From Fuscibacter oryzae (lineage in GTDB: Bacteria; Pseudomonadota; Alphaproteobacteria; Rhodobacterales; Rhodobacteraceae): 64,000 nucleotides of DNA. The translations under genes and the position numbers were made by a program. Shown piece after piece: positions 7,456 through 16,904 of this stretch; positions within the stretch are counted from its first letter, which is position 1, and each line of letters opens with the position of its first letter. The stretch is from assembly GCF_016765795.1 (NCBI RefSeq), contig NZ_JAESVP010000002.1, positions 62,001-126,000 of the forward strand. Reading direction: 5' to 3'. The notes below the pieces were generated by a model. The model had not been told where the DNA came from. It did not search any database and saw nothing but the letters and a program-made list of their open reading frames with translations.

Positions 7456-10373
7456 GGATCCTTGGCAAGGGCCAGATCGACCGCAACCGCCCGGTCAGCT
7501 TCCGTTTTGATGGCAAGAGCTATCAGGGCTATCAGGGCGATACCGTCGCCTCGGCCCTGTTGGCCAATGATGTGCGGCTGATGGGGCGCAGCTTCAAATA
7601 TCACCGCCCGCGCGGCGTGCTGACCGCCGGGTCGGAAGAGCCGAATGCGCTGTTGGAGGTGGTGGGGGCGACGAACCAGACGCCCAACGTTCGCGCCACG
7701 ATGCAGGAAATCTTTGACGGGCTGAACACGCAAAGCCAGAATCGCTTTCCGTCTTTGTCGTTTGATTTCATGGGCGTGAATGACCTTCTGTCGCAGTTCC
7801 TGTCGGCGGGGTTTTATTACAAGACCTTCATGTGGCCGCGCGCCTTTTGGGAAAAGCTGTATGAGCCGGTGATCCGCCGCGCGGCTGGCCTTGGCCGGTT
7901 GTCGGGCAAGCATGACGAAGGGCATTACGAAAAGGCCTATGCCTTTTGCGACCTTCTGGTCATCGGCTCCGGCCCGGCGGGCCTTGCCGCCGCGCTGACC
8001 GCCGCCCGCGCCGGGGCCGATGTGATCCTGGCCGAGGAGGACCGCGAGTTGGGCGGTCGTCTGCTGGCCGATGAGCCCGATTTGGATGGCGCGCCCGCGC
8101 GTGACTGGGTTTCCAGTACCGAGGCGGAACTGCGCAGCCTGCCCAATGTGCGGGTGATGACCCGCACCACAGTAACCGGCGCCTATGACAACGGCACCTT
8201 CGGCGCCCTGGAGCGGGTTGGCCTGCATACCCCCGCCCGCGCCGACCTGCCGCGCGAATGCTTCTGGCGCATCGCGGCCAAGCGGGCGGTTCTGGCGGCG
8301 GGTGCGTTGGAACGCCCCATCGCCTTCCCGATGAACGACCGGCCCGGCATCATGTTGGCAGGCGCGGTGCGCAGTTACCTCAACCGCTGGGGCGTGACGG
8401 CGGGCAAGCGCGTCACGATCTTTGCCAACAACGATGGCGCGCGCCAGACCGCGCGGCAGTTGATGGCGGCGGGGGTCGAGGTGGCGGCCATTCTGGACAG
8501 CCGCACCGATGCAACCGCGATTGAGGATTGCCCGGTCTACCTTGGCGCGCGTGTCACCGACACCTCGGGCCGGCTTGGCCTGCGGTCGATCTCGGGCGCT
8601 CATGTCGGCGGCAATTTCCAGATCGAGACCGATTGCCTGGCCATGTCGGGCGGCTGGAACCCGACGGTCAACCTGACCTGCCACCTGAATGGCCGCCCGC
8701 GCTGGAACGTGGACATCGCGGCCTTCGTGCCCAGCGAAGGGGTGGTGCCGGGCCTGTCGGTCGCAGGTTCCGCCAATGGCGATTTCACCACCCATGCCTG
8801 CCTTGCCGCCGGGCAGGCGGCTGCGATTGAGGCGCTGGCCGAGATTGGTGTGACTGCGGCGGCGGTGCCCTTGCCCCGCGCCGAAGGGGTGCCCTATGCC
8901 ATTCAGCCGCTGTGGCTGGTCGAAGGCAAGGGCCGCGCCTGGCTGGATTTCGCCAATGACGTGACCAGCAAGGACGTGAAGCTGTCGGCGCAAGAGGGGT
9001 TCACCTCGGTCGAGCATATGAAGCGGTATACGACGCAAGGCATGGCCCCCGATCAGGGCAAAAGCTCGAACGTCGCCGCATTGGCGGTGCTGGCCGATGC
9101 CACGGGGCGCGGCATTCCCGAAACCGGAACAACCACTTACCGCCCGCCCTTCACGCCGGTTTCCATTGCCGCCATGGGGGCAGGGGGCCGCGCGATGGGC
9201 TTTGCCCCGCAACGCTTTACCACCTCCGATCAGGCCAGCCGCGACCGTCATGCGCCCATGATCGAGGCGGGCCTGTGGTATCGCCCCAGCTATTTCCCGA
9301 AACCGGGCGAAAAGACATGGCGTGAAAGCTGTGACCGAGAGGTCAATATGGTCCGCAGCGCGGTGGGCGTGTCGGATGTGTCCACCCTTGGCAAGATTGA
9401 CATTCAGGGGAAAGACGCTGCCCGTTTCCTTGATCTGGTCTATACCAACACGTTCAGCAATTTGCCTATTGGCCGCGTGCGCTATGGCTTGATGCTGCGC
9501 GAGGATGGTCTGGTCTTGGACGATGGCACCACGGCGCGGTTGGATGAAAACCATTTCCTGATGACCACCACCACCGCAGCGGCGGGTCTGGTGATGCGGC
9601 ATCTGGATTTCATCCACCAGACCCATTGCGCCGACTGGGATTTGCGGCTGATTTCCGTCACCGAATCCTGGGCGCAGTTCGCTGTCGCCGGGCCAAAGGC
9701 ACGGGCGCTTTTGAACGCGGTGCTGGATGCGCCTTTGGGCGATTTCCCCTTCATGGCTTGTGGCGAAACGCAGGTAGGCGGCGTCAAGGGGCGTCTCTTC
9801 CGCATCTCGTTCTCGGGCGAGGAGGGGTATGAGGTTGCCGTTCCAAGCCGCTACGGTGAAAGCCTTTTCCGCGATCTGGTCGCCAAGGCCGAGGCGATGG
9901 GCGGTGGTCCTTACGGGATGGAGGCGCTGAACGTCCTGCGTATCGAAAAGGGCTTCATTACGCACGCCGAAATTCACGGGCGCACCACCGCCTTTGACAT
10001 CGGCATGGAAAAGATGGTCAGCCCGAAGAAGGATTGCATCGGTAAGGCCATGGCTGCCCGTCCCGGTATGGTCGGCGAGGAACGCGAGCAGTTGGTGGGA
10101 CTGAGACTGGCCCAAGAAACCAAGGCTTTCGGCGGCGCGCATCTTTTCACCCAAGGGGCCGAGGTGGAGCGCGAAACCTCGCAAGGCTATGTCACCTCGG
10201 TCTGCTGGTCGCCGATGTTCGGCGCCACGCTGGCCATGGGGTTCCTGAAAAACGGCCGTGCCCGGCATGGCGAGAAAATCCGCATCGTCGATCATCTGCG
10301 CGACCTTGACCTGTTGGCCGAGGTTTGTGACCCGGTGTTCCACGACCCCAAGGGGGAGAAGCTGCGTGCCTGA
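7452..10373 (+). CDS. soxA: Sarcosine oxidase subunit alpha
   Basis: Alpha subunit (973 aa, usual length). Residues 1-100 form the ferredoxin-like N-terminal domain (SFKYHRPRGVLTAG). A dinucleotide-binding Rossmann motif follows near residue 170 (VIGSGPAGLAAALTAARAG); in this family it holds NAD+. The C-terminal third, from about residue 590, is a GcvT/aminomethyltransferase-like domain that binds THF and accepts the methylene group; FSGEEGYEV and GKAMAARPG lie in it. The start overlaps the soxD stop, and the C-terminus overlaps the soxG GTG start by 8 bases. No frameshift or missing segment is apparent. Confidence 0.97.
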   Translation: MRILGKGQIDRNRPVSFRFDGKSYQGYQGDTVASALLANDVRLMGRSFKYHRPRGVLTAGSEEPNALLEVVGATNQTPNVRATMQEIFDGLNTQSQNRFPSLSFDFMGVNDLLSQFLSAGFYYKTFMWPRAFWEKLYEPVIRRAAGLGRLSGKHDEGHYEKAYAFCDLLVIGSGPAGLAAALTAARAGADVILAEEDRELGGRLLADEPDLDGAPARDWVSSTEAELRSLPNVRVMTRTTVTGAYDNGTFGALERVGLHTPARADLPRECFWRIAAKRAVLAAGALERPIAFPMNDRPGIMLAGAVRSYLNRWGVTAGKRVTIFANNDGARQTARQLMAAGVEVAAILDSRTDATAIEDCPVYLGARVTDTSGRLGLRSISGAHVGGNFQIETDCLAMSGGWNPTVNLTCHLNGRPRWNVDIAAFVPSEGVVPGLSVAGSANGDFTTHACLAAGQAAAIEALAEIGVTAAAVPLPRAEGVPYAIQPLWLVEGKGRAWLDFANDVTSKDVKLSAQEGFTSVEHMKRYTTQGMAPDQGKSSNVAALAVLADATGRGIPETGTTTYRPPFTPVSIAAMGAGGRAMGFAPQRFTTSDQASRDRHAPMIEAGLWYRPSYFPKPGEKTWRESCDREVNMVRSAVGVSDVSTLGKIDIQGKDAARFLDLVYTNTFSNLPIGRVRYGLMLREDGLVLDDGTTARLDENHFLMTTTTAAAGLVMRHLDFIHQTHCADWDLRLISVTESWAQFAVAGPKARALLNAVLDAPLGDFPFMACGETQVGGVKGRLFRISFSGEEGYEVAVPSRYGESLFRDLVAKAEAMGGGPYGMEALNVLRIEKGFITHAEIHGRTTAFDIGMEKMVSPKKDCIGKAMAARPGMVGEEREQLVGLRLAQETKAFGGAHLFTQGAEVERETSQGYVTSVCWSPMFGATLAMGFLKNGRARHGEKIRIVDHLRDLDLLAEVCDPVFHDPKGEKLRA

Positions 10374-10905
10374 ACTGATCGCCAAAACCGCCCTGTTGGG
10401 CAAAAAGCCCGTCACCTTTGCCGGAACCACGCTGGCCGAGGGTGATGCAGGCCCCGTCGCCTCCATCGCCCTCTTCCCCGGGCAGGACAAAGCCGCCGCC
10501 AAGGCGCTGAAACCGCTGGCCTTTCCGGCACCGAACAGCTTTACCGAAAGCGAGGCTGCGCGGTTGGTCTGGACCGGCCGCGACCAAGCCTTCCTGATCG
10601 GCGCCGAACCACCCGCGCTGGGTGGCATCGCCGCCGTCACCGACCAATCCGGCGGCTGGGCCACGCTGACCCTGACCGGCCCGATGGCGGTCGAGGCGCT
10701 GATGCGCCTTGTCCCCCTCGACCTGCGCGCCACATTCGCCGTGGGGCAGGCGGCCCGCGCGCCGCTTGGCCATATGCAATCGATCCTCTTCCGCACTGCG
10801 CCCGACAGCTTTACGCTGATGGTCTTCCGCTCCATGGCGCGCACAGCATGGCATGAGATCGAGGTGGCGCTGCGCTCTCTCGCCGCCCGCGCCGCACTGG
10901 CCTGA
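10366..10905 (+). CDS. soxG: Sarcosine oxidase subunit gamma
   Basis: Gamma subunit (179 aa), structurally related to the GcvT fold and needed for assembly of the four-subunit enzyme. The sequence begins VPELIAKTALLGKKPVTFAG and has the GcvT-like core TLTGPMAVEALMRLVPLDL. I start at the GTG at 10366 because aagggggag lies eight bases upstream, inside the soxA end, and the product then has the family length; the upstream part of the open frame reads as soxA in another frame. Its stop shares the A of the following ATG (TGATG), so the M20 hydrolase is coupled to it. Confidence 0.92.
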   Translation: MPELIAKTALLGKKPVTFAGTTLAEGDAGPVASIALFPGQDKAAAKALKPLAFPAPNSFTESEAARLVWTGRDQAFLIGAEPPALGGIAAVTDQSGGWATLTLTGPMAVEALMRLVPLDLRATFAVGQAARAPLGHMQSILFRTAPDSFTLMVFRSMARTAWHEIEVALRSLAARAALA

Positions 10906-12038
10906 TGCTGACCAACCGCGACATCGCGGAGCTGACCGCGTTTCGCCGCGCCCTGCACCGCGCGCCCGAAGTCTCACGGCAGGAACAGGAAACCGCCCGC
11001 TCCATCGCCGCCGCCCTGACGGCGGATCAGGTGGTCGCGGGCTTGGGCGGGCATGGGGTCGCGGCAGTCTACAACGGTGCCGAACCCGGCCCAACGGTGA
11101 TGTTCCGCGCCGAACTCGACGCGCTGCCGATTGCGGAACTGTCAGACGCGCCCCACCGCTCGGCCATTCCCGGCAAGGGGCATCTTTGCGGCCATGACGG
11201 CCATATGACCATCCTGATTGGCCTGTCGCGTCTGCTCTCTCGCCAGCGCCCCGCCAAGGGCCGTGTGGTCCTGATGTTCCAGCCCGCGGAAGAGGATGGC
11301 TCTGGTGCCGCCGCCGTCATCGCTGATCCGCGTTGGCCTGCCTTGCGCCCCGATTGGGCGTTTTCTTTGCACAACGAACCCGGCAATGCGCTGGGTCATG
11401 CCCACCTGCGCATGGGGCCTGTGAATTGCGCCAGCCAGGGCCTGAAAATCCGCCTGACCGGCAAGACCGCGCATGCCAGCCAACCAGAAACCGGCACCTC
11501 GCCCGCCCCGGCGCTGGCCGCGCTGATCCCGGCGCTGACTGCATTGGGGCAGGGCGGCGCGCTGCAACCCGGTTTCCGCCTTGTCACCGTCACCCATGCC
11601 CGCCTTGGCGAACCCGCCTTCGGCATCGCCCCGGGCGAGGCAGAGTTGTGGGTCACCCTGCGCACGCTGGAAGACGCCGCCATGGCCGCCCTGCGCGCCG
11701 AAGCCATGGCGCTGGCCCATGCCCACAGCCCCGACCTGACCGCCACCTTTGAAACCCACGATGATTTCGCCGCCAGCGTCAACCACCCCGAGGCCGTCGC
11801 CCATATGACCGCCGCCCTTGATGCCCTGCATATCCCGCATTCCCCCGGCGAAATCTGGCGCGCCAGTGAAGATTTCGGCCGCTTTGGCGCGACCCCGACC
11901 AGATCGGCCATGCTGTTCCTTGGCGCGGGCAATGCCCCAGCCCTGCACAACCCCGACTATGATTTCCCCGATGACCTGACCCCTATCGGCGCGCATCTGT
12001 TCCACCGCATCGCCCGCGACCTCCTCGGCCCCCGATAA
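10905..12038 (+). CDS. M20 family amidohydrolase (hippurate hydrolase-like)
   Basis: A 377-residue metal-dependent aminoacylase of the M20D type; the family hydrolyses N-acyl amino acids or similar amides in the cytoplasm. Family motifs are present: RRALHRAPEVSRQEQET near the N-terminus, CGHDGHMTILIGLSR (metal ligands) near residue 95, FQPAEEDGSGA (catalytic Glu-Glu pair) and FSLHNEPGN. The dimerisation lid occupies roughly residues 180-290. Its ATG overlaps the soxG stop (TGATG), so it is the fifth gene of the sox operon. This suggests a substrate that releases sarcosine or a related N-methyl amino acid, but that is inference; the enzyme could equally act on another N-acyl compound. Confidence 0.9.
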   Translation: MLTNRDIAELTAFRRALHRAPEVSRQEQETARSIAAALTADQVVAGLGGHGVAAVYNGAEPGPTVMFRAELDALPIAELSDAPHRSAIPGKGHLCGHDGHMTILIGLSRLLSRQRPAKGRVVLMFQPAEEDGSGAAAVIADPRWPALRPDWAFSLHNEPGNALGHAHLRMGPVNCASQGLKIRLTGKTAHASQPETGTSPAPALAALIPALTALGQGGALQPGFRLVTVTHARLGEPAFGIAPGEAELWVTLRTLEDAAMAALRAEAMALAHAHSPDLTATFETHDDFAASVNHPEAVAHMTAALDALHIPHSPGEIWRASEDFGRFGATPTRSAMLFLGAGNAPALHNPDYDFPDDLTPIGAHLFHRIARDLLGPR

Positions 12039-12054
12039 CCGCCGATAGACTTGC

Positions 12055-12110
12055 CCCTTCCTCTTGGCGTAAATACTCCACGGGGGTCCGGGGGTGTGAA
12101 ACCCCCGGCT
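12055..12110. repeat. Intergenic GC-rich palindromic element
   Basis: Contains aaatactccacgggggtccg (from 12071) and a perfect 8-base hairpin, ccgggggt (12088-12095) with acccccgg (12101-12108), loop gtgaa. The same aaatactcc-gggggtccggggg string recurs at 30544 after ruvB. It lies between the M20 gene and dnaG and may end the sox operon; no T-run is present. Confidence 0.55.
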
Positions 12111-12141
12111 TCGCCCCCTCCAACAGAACCGCAAGCCACAT

Positions 12142-14103
12142 ATGTCCCTGCCGCCCGGCTTCCTTGACGAATTGCGCACCCGCGTCACCCTGTCGTCCGT
12201 TGTCGGGCGCAAGGTCACCTGGGATATGCGCAAGTCGAACATGGCCAAGGGCGATTTCTGGGCGCCTTGCCCGTTCCACCAGGAAAAATCGGCCAGCTTC
12301 CATGTCGATGACCGCAAGGGGTTCTACTATTGCTTTGGCTGCCATGCCAAAGGCGATGCCGTCACCTTCGTCAAGGAATCAGAGAACCTTGGCTTCATGG
12401 AAGCGGTCGAGCTTTTGGCGCGCGAGGCCGGCATGCCGATGCCCGCCCGTGATGCCCGCGCGGCGGAAAAGGCCGATCACCGCACGCTGCTGGGGCAGGT
12501 GGTCGAGGAGGCGCTGAAGTTCTACCGCCTCAACCTCAAGGCCAGCGCGGGCGCCGAAGCGCGGCGCTATCTGACCGACAAGCGCCGCCTGCCCGAAGCG
12601 GCGTGGGAGCGGTGGGAGCTGGGCTGGTCGCCCGAAAACGCGCAAGCGACGGTCGAGGCGCTGAAGCAAAAGGGTATTTCCCCCGAACTGATGGTCGCCT
12701 CTGGTGTCATCGCCAAATCCGACTCGGGCCGGTTATATGACCGCTTCCACAATCGGCTGATCTTTCCGATCCGCGATGGCCGGGGCAGGGCAATCAGCTT
12801 TGGCGGCCGCAGCCTTGATCCGAACGCGCGGGCCAAATACCTGAATGGCCCCGAGACCGACCTCTTCGACAAGGGCCGCAACCTGTTCAACCACGCCCCG
12901 GCGCGCGAGGCGGCGGGCAAGGGCCTGCCCCTGATCGTGGCCGAAGGCTATATGGATGTGATTGCCTTGGCAGAGGCGGGCTTCAAAGCCGCCGTCGCCC
13001 CTTTGGGCACTGCCGTGACCGAGGATCAGTTGCGCCTGATGTGGCGGATCAGCGATGAGCCGGTGATTTCGCTCGACGGCGATAAGGCGGGTATCCGGGC
13101 AGCCCTTCGGGTGATCGATCTTGCGCTGCCGCTTTTGGAGGCGGGGAAGGGCCTGCGCTTTGCGGTGCTGCCCGAAGGGCAAGACCCCGATGATCTGATC
13201 AAGGCGCAGGGGCCGGGGGCCATGCAAAAGGTGCTGGATCAGGCGCAGCCCATGGTGCGCCTGCTGTGGAACCGCGAAACCGAAGGCAAGGTGTTCGACA
13301 GCCCCGAGCGCAAGGCTGCACTGGACAAGACCCTGCGCGCCGCCCTGAAGCGCATCGCCGATCCGTCGATCCGCGGCCATTACGGCGAAGAGATCAAGGC
13401 GCTGCGGGCCACTCTGTTCGGCACCGGCGCGCGGCCCTTCAAGGAATGGCAGCCCCGCGCGCCCCGGCAGGGCGGCAAATTCGCGCCGCCCGTGGTCATC
13501 GCCCCTGCGGCCTCCACGCGCAACTCGTTCCTGGCAGGGTCTGACACAAATGAGACATTTGTACTGGAAGCCACCATTCTGGCCGGAATGCTGATGTTTC
13601 CGGCCCTGATCGATGAATTTGAAAGCAGCCTTGGCCCCCTGCGGTTCAGTGGTCCCGGCCACAACCGCCTGCTCGATTGCCTGCTAGGCCTGCCGCAGGG
13701 TGTCGAGGCCATCGAATATGCTCGCCTGCATGCCGCCGTTGAACTTGAAACCCTGCTGTCGGATCGCCACGTCTTCTCGATGCCCTTCATGCGGCCCGGC
13801 TACCCGCAAGAGGGCGCTATGACCATTATGGCCGATGCGGTGACCAAGCTGCGCGCGGTCAGGGGGGGCGTGCGCGAGGTGAGCGAGGCTGCCAAGGACA
13901 TCGAAGGTCTGGTGGATGAGGGCCTGACTTGGCGCGTGTCAAAGACGAACGAGGCCCGGTTCGCGGCGCAGAGGGGGCCGCAGGACAATACGGGCGAGGC
14001 GGTTCTGGCCCCCAACGGCGTGGCGCTGGACCGCAACGAACTGGAACAGTCCCGTAAGGTTTTCGAAGGGATTCGCTTCGAAAAGCCCAAAGGACGCCAC
14101 TAA
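12142..14103 (+). CDS. dnaG: DNA primase
   Basis: DnaG (653 aa) makes RNA primers at the replication fork with DnaB. The N-terminal CHC2 zinc ribbon is clear: CPFHQEKSASF (Cys, His) and YYCFGCHAKGDA (Cys, Cys) within residues 40-66. The catalytic TOPRIM domain has VAEGYMDVIAL (Glu) near residue 272 and the VISLDGDKAG Asp-x-Asp motif near residue 312. The C-terminal helicase-interaction region starts around residue 470. It is followed 90 bases on by rpoD, the conserved dnaG-rpoD macromolecular synthesis order; rpsU is not at the front. The start at 12142 gives the family's usual N-terminus (MSLPPGFLDELRTRV). Confidence 0.97.
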   Translation: MSLPPGFLDELRTRVTLSSVVGRKVTWDMRKSNMAKGDFWAPCPFHQEKSASFHVDDRKGFYYCFGCHAKGDAVTFVKESENLGFMEAVELLAREAGMPMPARDARAAEKADHRTLLGQVVEEALKFYRLNLKASAGAEARRYLTDKRRLPEAAWERWELGWSPENAQATVEALKQKGISPELMVASGVIAKSDSGRLYDRFHNRLIFPIRDGRGRAISFGGRSLDPNARAKYLNGPETDLFDKGRNLFNHAPAREAAGKGLPLIVAEGYMDVIALAEAGFKAAVAPLGTAVTEDQLRLMWRISDEPVISLDGDKAGIRAALRVIDLALPLLEAGKGLRFAVLPEGQDPDDLIKAQGPGAMQKVLDQAQPMVRLLWNRETEGKVFDSPERKAALDKTLRAALKRIADPSIRGHYGEEIKALRATLFGTGARPFKEWQPRAPRQGGKFAPPVVIAPAASTRNSFLAGSDTNETFVLEATILAGMLMFPALIDEFESSLGPLRFSGPGHNRLLDCLLGLPQGVEAIEYARLHAAVELETLLSDRHVFSMPFMRPGYPQEGAMTIMADAVTKLRAVRGGVREVSEAAKDIEGLVDEGLTWRVSKTNEARFAAQRGPQDNTGEAVLAPNGVALDRNELEQSRKVFEGIRFEKPKGRH

Positions 14104-14193
14104 CACAAAGAATCACCGCATGCCCCTTCCGTCTGCCGTGATTCGCGTTATTTGATTCGGCAGGACGAAGTGATTCGCGCCCAAGGAGACAGC

Positions 14194-16200
14194 ATGGCCC
14201 TGAAAGACAGCGACGACGGCAAACCCGAAGGCGAGGAATCGGACGTATCCCTTGACATGAGTCAGGCGGCCGTCCGCAAGATGATCTCGGATGCGCGCGA
14301 ACGCGGCTACATCACGATGGAGCAGCTGAACGCCGTCCTGCCGCCCGATCAGGTCTCGACCGACCAGATCGAGGACATCATGTCGATGCTGTCGGAGATG
14401 GGCATCAACGTCGTCGAAGAGGAAGAGCAGGAAGAAGGCGAGGCGCCCGCAGGGGGCGAGCTGGTCGAAACCTCTTCCTCGCGCGAAGTGGCGCTGGTTG
14501 GTGCGGCCTCCGAAACGCTGGACCGCACCGATGACCCGGTGCGGATGTATCTGCGCGAGATGGGTTCGGTCGAACTCCTCAGCCGCGAGGGCGAAATTGC
14601 CATCGCCAAGCGGATCGAGGCCGGTCGCAACACCATGATCGCGGGCCTGTGCGAAAGCCCGCTGACCTTTCAGGCGATCATCATCTGGCGCGACGAACTG
14701 CTGTCAGAAGAAATTCTGCTGCGCGATGTGATCGATCTTGAGGCCACCTTTGGCCGCAGCCTTGATGGCGACGAAGAGATGGTTGGCCCGGAACTGGGCG
14801 GCGTTGATGTCGGCACCGTAGACCCAGGTGCTGCCCCCCGCCGTGCCACCTCGGCAGAGCCGGAGCTGGATGCTGACGGCAATCCGATCATGCGGTCGGA
14901 TGATGACGAGGATGACGAGGACGGATCGTCCATGTCACTGGCGGCGATGGAAGCCGCGCTGAAGCCCAAGGTTCTGGAAACCCTGGATCTGATCGCGCGC
15001 GATTATGCCAAGCTGGCCGATATGCAGCGCGCCCGGATGGATGCCACGCTGTCGGAAAAGACCCGCTTTTCGGCGTCGGAAGAAGCGGCCTATCAAAAGC
15101 TGCGCGGTGAAACGGTGGTTCTGGTGAACGAACTACACCTGCACAACAACCGGATCGAAGCGCTGATCGACCAGCTTTACGGCATCAACAAGCGCATCAT
15201 GTCGATCAATTCGGGCATGGTGAAGCTGGCCGATGCCGCGCGGATCAACCGCCGCGAATTCATCGACGAATATCAGGGCTATGAGCTGGACCCGACTTGG
15301 CTGGATCGCATGGCCTCGAAGGCCGGGCGTGGCTGGCAGACCATGATGGAGAAAAGCCGCGAGAAGGTGGAAGAGCTGCGCAACGAAATGGCCGGCGTCG
15401 GCCAGTATATCGGCGTGGACATTTCCGAATTCCGCCGCATCGTGAATCAGGTCCAGAAGGGCGAGAAAGAGGCGCGGCAGGCCAAGAAGGAAATGGTCGA
15501 GGCGAACCTGCGTCTGGTGATTTCTATTGCCAAGAAATACACAAACCGCGGCCTGCAATTCCTTGATCTTATTCAGGAAGGCAACATCGGCCTGATGAAG
15601 GCCGTGGATAAATTCGAATATCGTCGCGGCTATAAATTCTCGACCTATGCGACGTGGTGGATCCGTCAGGCCATTACGCGCAGCATCGCCGATCAGGCCC
15701 GCACCATCCGTATTCCGGTGCATATGATCGAGACGATCAACAAGCTGGTCCGCACCGGCCGTCAGATGCTGCACGAAATCGGTCGCGAGCCGACGCCGGA
15801 AGAACTGGCCGAAAAGCTGCAAATGCCGCTGGAAAAGGTTCGCAAGGTGATGAAAATCGCCAAGGAACCGATTTCGCTGGAGACACCGATCGGGGATGAG
15901 GAAGACAGCCAGCTTGGCGATTTCATTCAGGATACCAACGCGATCCTGCCCTTGGACAGCGCCATTCAGGAAAACCTGAAGGAAACCACGACCCGCGTTC
16001 TGGCATCGCTGACCCCGCGCGAGGAACGCGTTCTGCGGATGCGCTTTGGCATCGGCATGAACACCGACCACACACTGGAAGAAGTGGGCCAGCAGTTCAG
16101 CGTGACCCGTGAACGCATCCGCCAGATCGAGGCAAAGGCGCTGCGCAAGCTGAAGCACCCCAGCCGGAGCAGGAAGCTGCGGAGCTTTCTTGATCAATGA
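14194..16200 (+). CDS. rpoD: RNA polymerase primary sigma factor RpoD
   Basis: Primary sigma-70 (668 aa). Region 1.1 lies at residues 20-90, region 1.2 around [20 protein letters not shown] (residues 113-132), and an acidic non-conserved insert (DDDEDDEDG) near residues 235-245. Region 2 includes [20 protein letters not shown] and [20 protein letters not shown] (core binding and -10 recognition). Region 4 ends with [20 protein letters not shown], the helix-turn-helix for -35 recognition. I choose the ATG at 14194 because aaggaga precedes it; an upstream ATG (14152) adds 14 residues without a good site. Its stop overlaps the next start (ATGA). Confidence 0.97.
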   Translation: MALKDSDDGKPEGEESDVSLDMSQAAVRKMISDARERGYITMEQLNAVLPPDQVSTDQIEDIMSMLSEMGINVVEEEEQEEGEAPAGGELVETSSSREVALVGAASETLDRTDDPVRMYLREMGSVELLSREGEIAIAKRIEAGRNTMIAGLCESPLTFQAIIIWRDELLSEEILLRDVIDLEATFGRSLDGDEEMVGPELGGVDVGTVDPGAAPRRATSAEPELDADGNPIMRSDDDEDDEDGSSMSLAAMEAALKPKVLETLDLIARDYAKLADMQRARMDATLSEKTRFSASEEAAYQKLRGETVVLVNELHLHNNRIEALIDQLYGINKRIMSINSGMVKLADAARINRREFIDEYQGYELDPTWLDRMASKAGRGWQTMMEKSREKVEELRNEMAGVGQYIGVDISEFRRIVNQVQKGEKEARQAKKEMVEANLRLVISIAKKYTNRGLQFLDLIQEGNIGLMKAVDKFEYRRGYKFSTYATWWIRQAITRSIADQARTIRIPVHMIETINKLVRTGRQMLHEIGREPTPEELAEKLQMPLEKVRKVMKIAKEPISLETPIGDEEDSQLGDFIQDTNAILPLDSAIQENLKETTTRVLASLTPREERVLRMRFGIGMNTDHTLEEVGQQFSVTRERIRQIEAKALRKLKHPSRSRKLRSFLDQ

Positions 16201-16592
16201 GTGGGCCGCGTAACGTCACCCCGCTGACCGCCCAGCGTGCCTTTGCGACAATTCAGGTTGTCGCAAAGGTCGCGCTGAACAGCGAACCGCCACTGACCTA
16301 TTCCGAACTGGCGCGGCGGCTGGGTATGGCCAAGGTCAACGGGCAAGGCCTGTCGAGCTATCTGAACGAGGCGGCGGCGCTTTGTGCTGAGGCCGGTTGG
16401 CCGAATGTAGCGACGCTGGTCGTGTCGAAGGACAGTCTGGACGCAGGCAATCCGATGCCCTCCGAAGGGTCGTTCAGTGACGGCTTTTATGCCAGCACTG
16501 GCCTGACCAGGGCCGATATTGCAGACGAACAACAGCGCGTCCGGGCCTACGACTGGCGGTCAGTCGAGGCGTTGGGTCTGACGGGCGAATAA
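16197..16592 (+). CDS. Conserved hypothetical protein coupled to rpoD
   Basis: A 131-residue soluble protein that I do not recognise. Residues 30-55 ([19 protein letters not shown]) look like a helix-turn-helix or winged-helix core, and [19 protein letters not shown] follows. The C-terminal third is acidic and helical ([16 protein letters not shown]). No membrane segment or signal peptide is seen. The ATG overlaps the rpoD stop by 4 bases (ATGA), so it is probably made from the rpoD transcript. Length, composition and codon use are like its neighbours, which supports a real gene. A DNA-binding or nuclease-accessory role is only a guess. Confidence 0.75.
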   Translation: MSGPRNVTPLTAQRAFATIQVVAKVALNSEPPLTYSELARRLGMAKVNGQGLSSYLNEAAALCAEAGWPNVATLVVSKDSLDAGNPMPSEGSFSDGFYASTGLTRADIADEQQRVRAYDWRSVEALGLTGE

Positions 16593-16601
16593 CGCCGTAT
16601 G

Positions 16602-16620
16602 GTGCGTGCTTTGCACGCAC
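16602..16620 (+). terminator. Hairpin after the rpoD transcription unit
   Basis: gtgcgtgc (16602-16609), loop ttt, gcacgcac (16613-16620): a perfect 8-base stem ten bases after the stop of the rpoD-coupled gene. It lacks a T-run, so it may be a processing or stability element rather than a strong terminator. The 312-base gap 16593-16904 holds this hairpin and the putative promoter/operator of the transporter operon. Confidence 0.45.
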
Positions 16621-16774
16621 TGCCACCACCTGCAATTGTGCGTGAAATCATGCGGCCTATGGGGCTGCGCGATGTGGATTGCCGCATTTTCCATCACTCA
16701 CCATCTGGCCATATCGCTCCCCCCAATCTGGCCTCACAACATTTTGTTGACAGCTTCCCCCTGCGCAGCCGTAA

Positions 16775-16789
16775 CCTGTGTCACACAGG
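16775..16789 (+). promoter_or_regulatory. Palindromic operator candidate upstream of the polyamine-type ABC operon
   Basis: CCTGTGT-C-ACACAGG is a perfect 15-base dyad, 115 bases before the binding-protein gene. A TTGACA hexamer at 16747-16752 stands 22 bases upstream, with gtaacc at 16771 as a possible -10, so the dyad would overlap the promoter core. The TGTGTCACACA core is compatible with a GntR-type regulator, but no regulator gene is adjacent. Confidence 0.45.
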
Positions 16790-16904
16790 GGCCGGGTTGG
16801 GGTTCATGCGCGTGTCGCAAACCCTTCCTAAGCCTGTTCTGTCAAAACGGCGCAAGAAGCGCCGGACAAGCCGCCAAAGGCGGACAACATAGGGAGATAC
16901 CGAC

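Noticed and set aside
7344-10958. Very long open frame on the minus strand opposite soxA
   Set aside because: It is a shadow of soxA caused by high GC at codon position 3; the peptide has no domain and the sense strand encodes all sox subunits.
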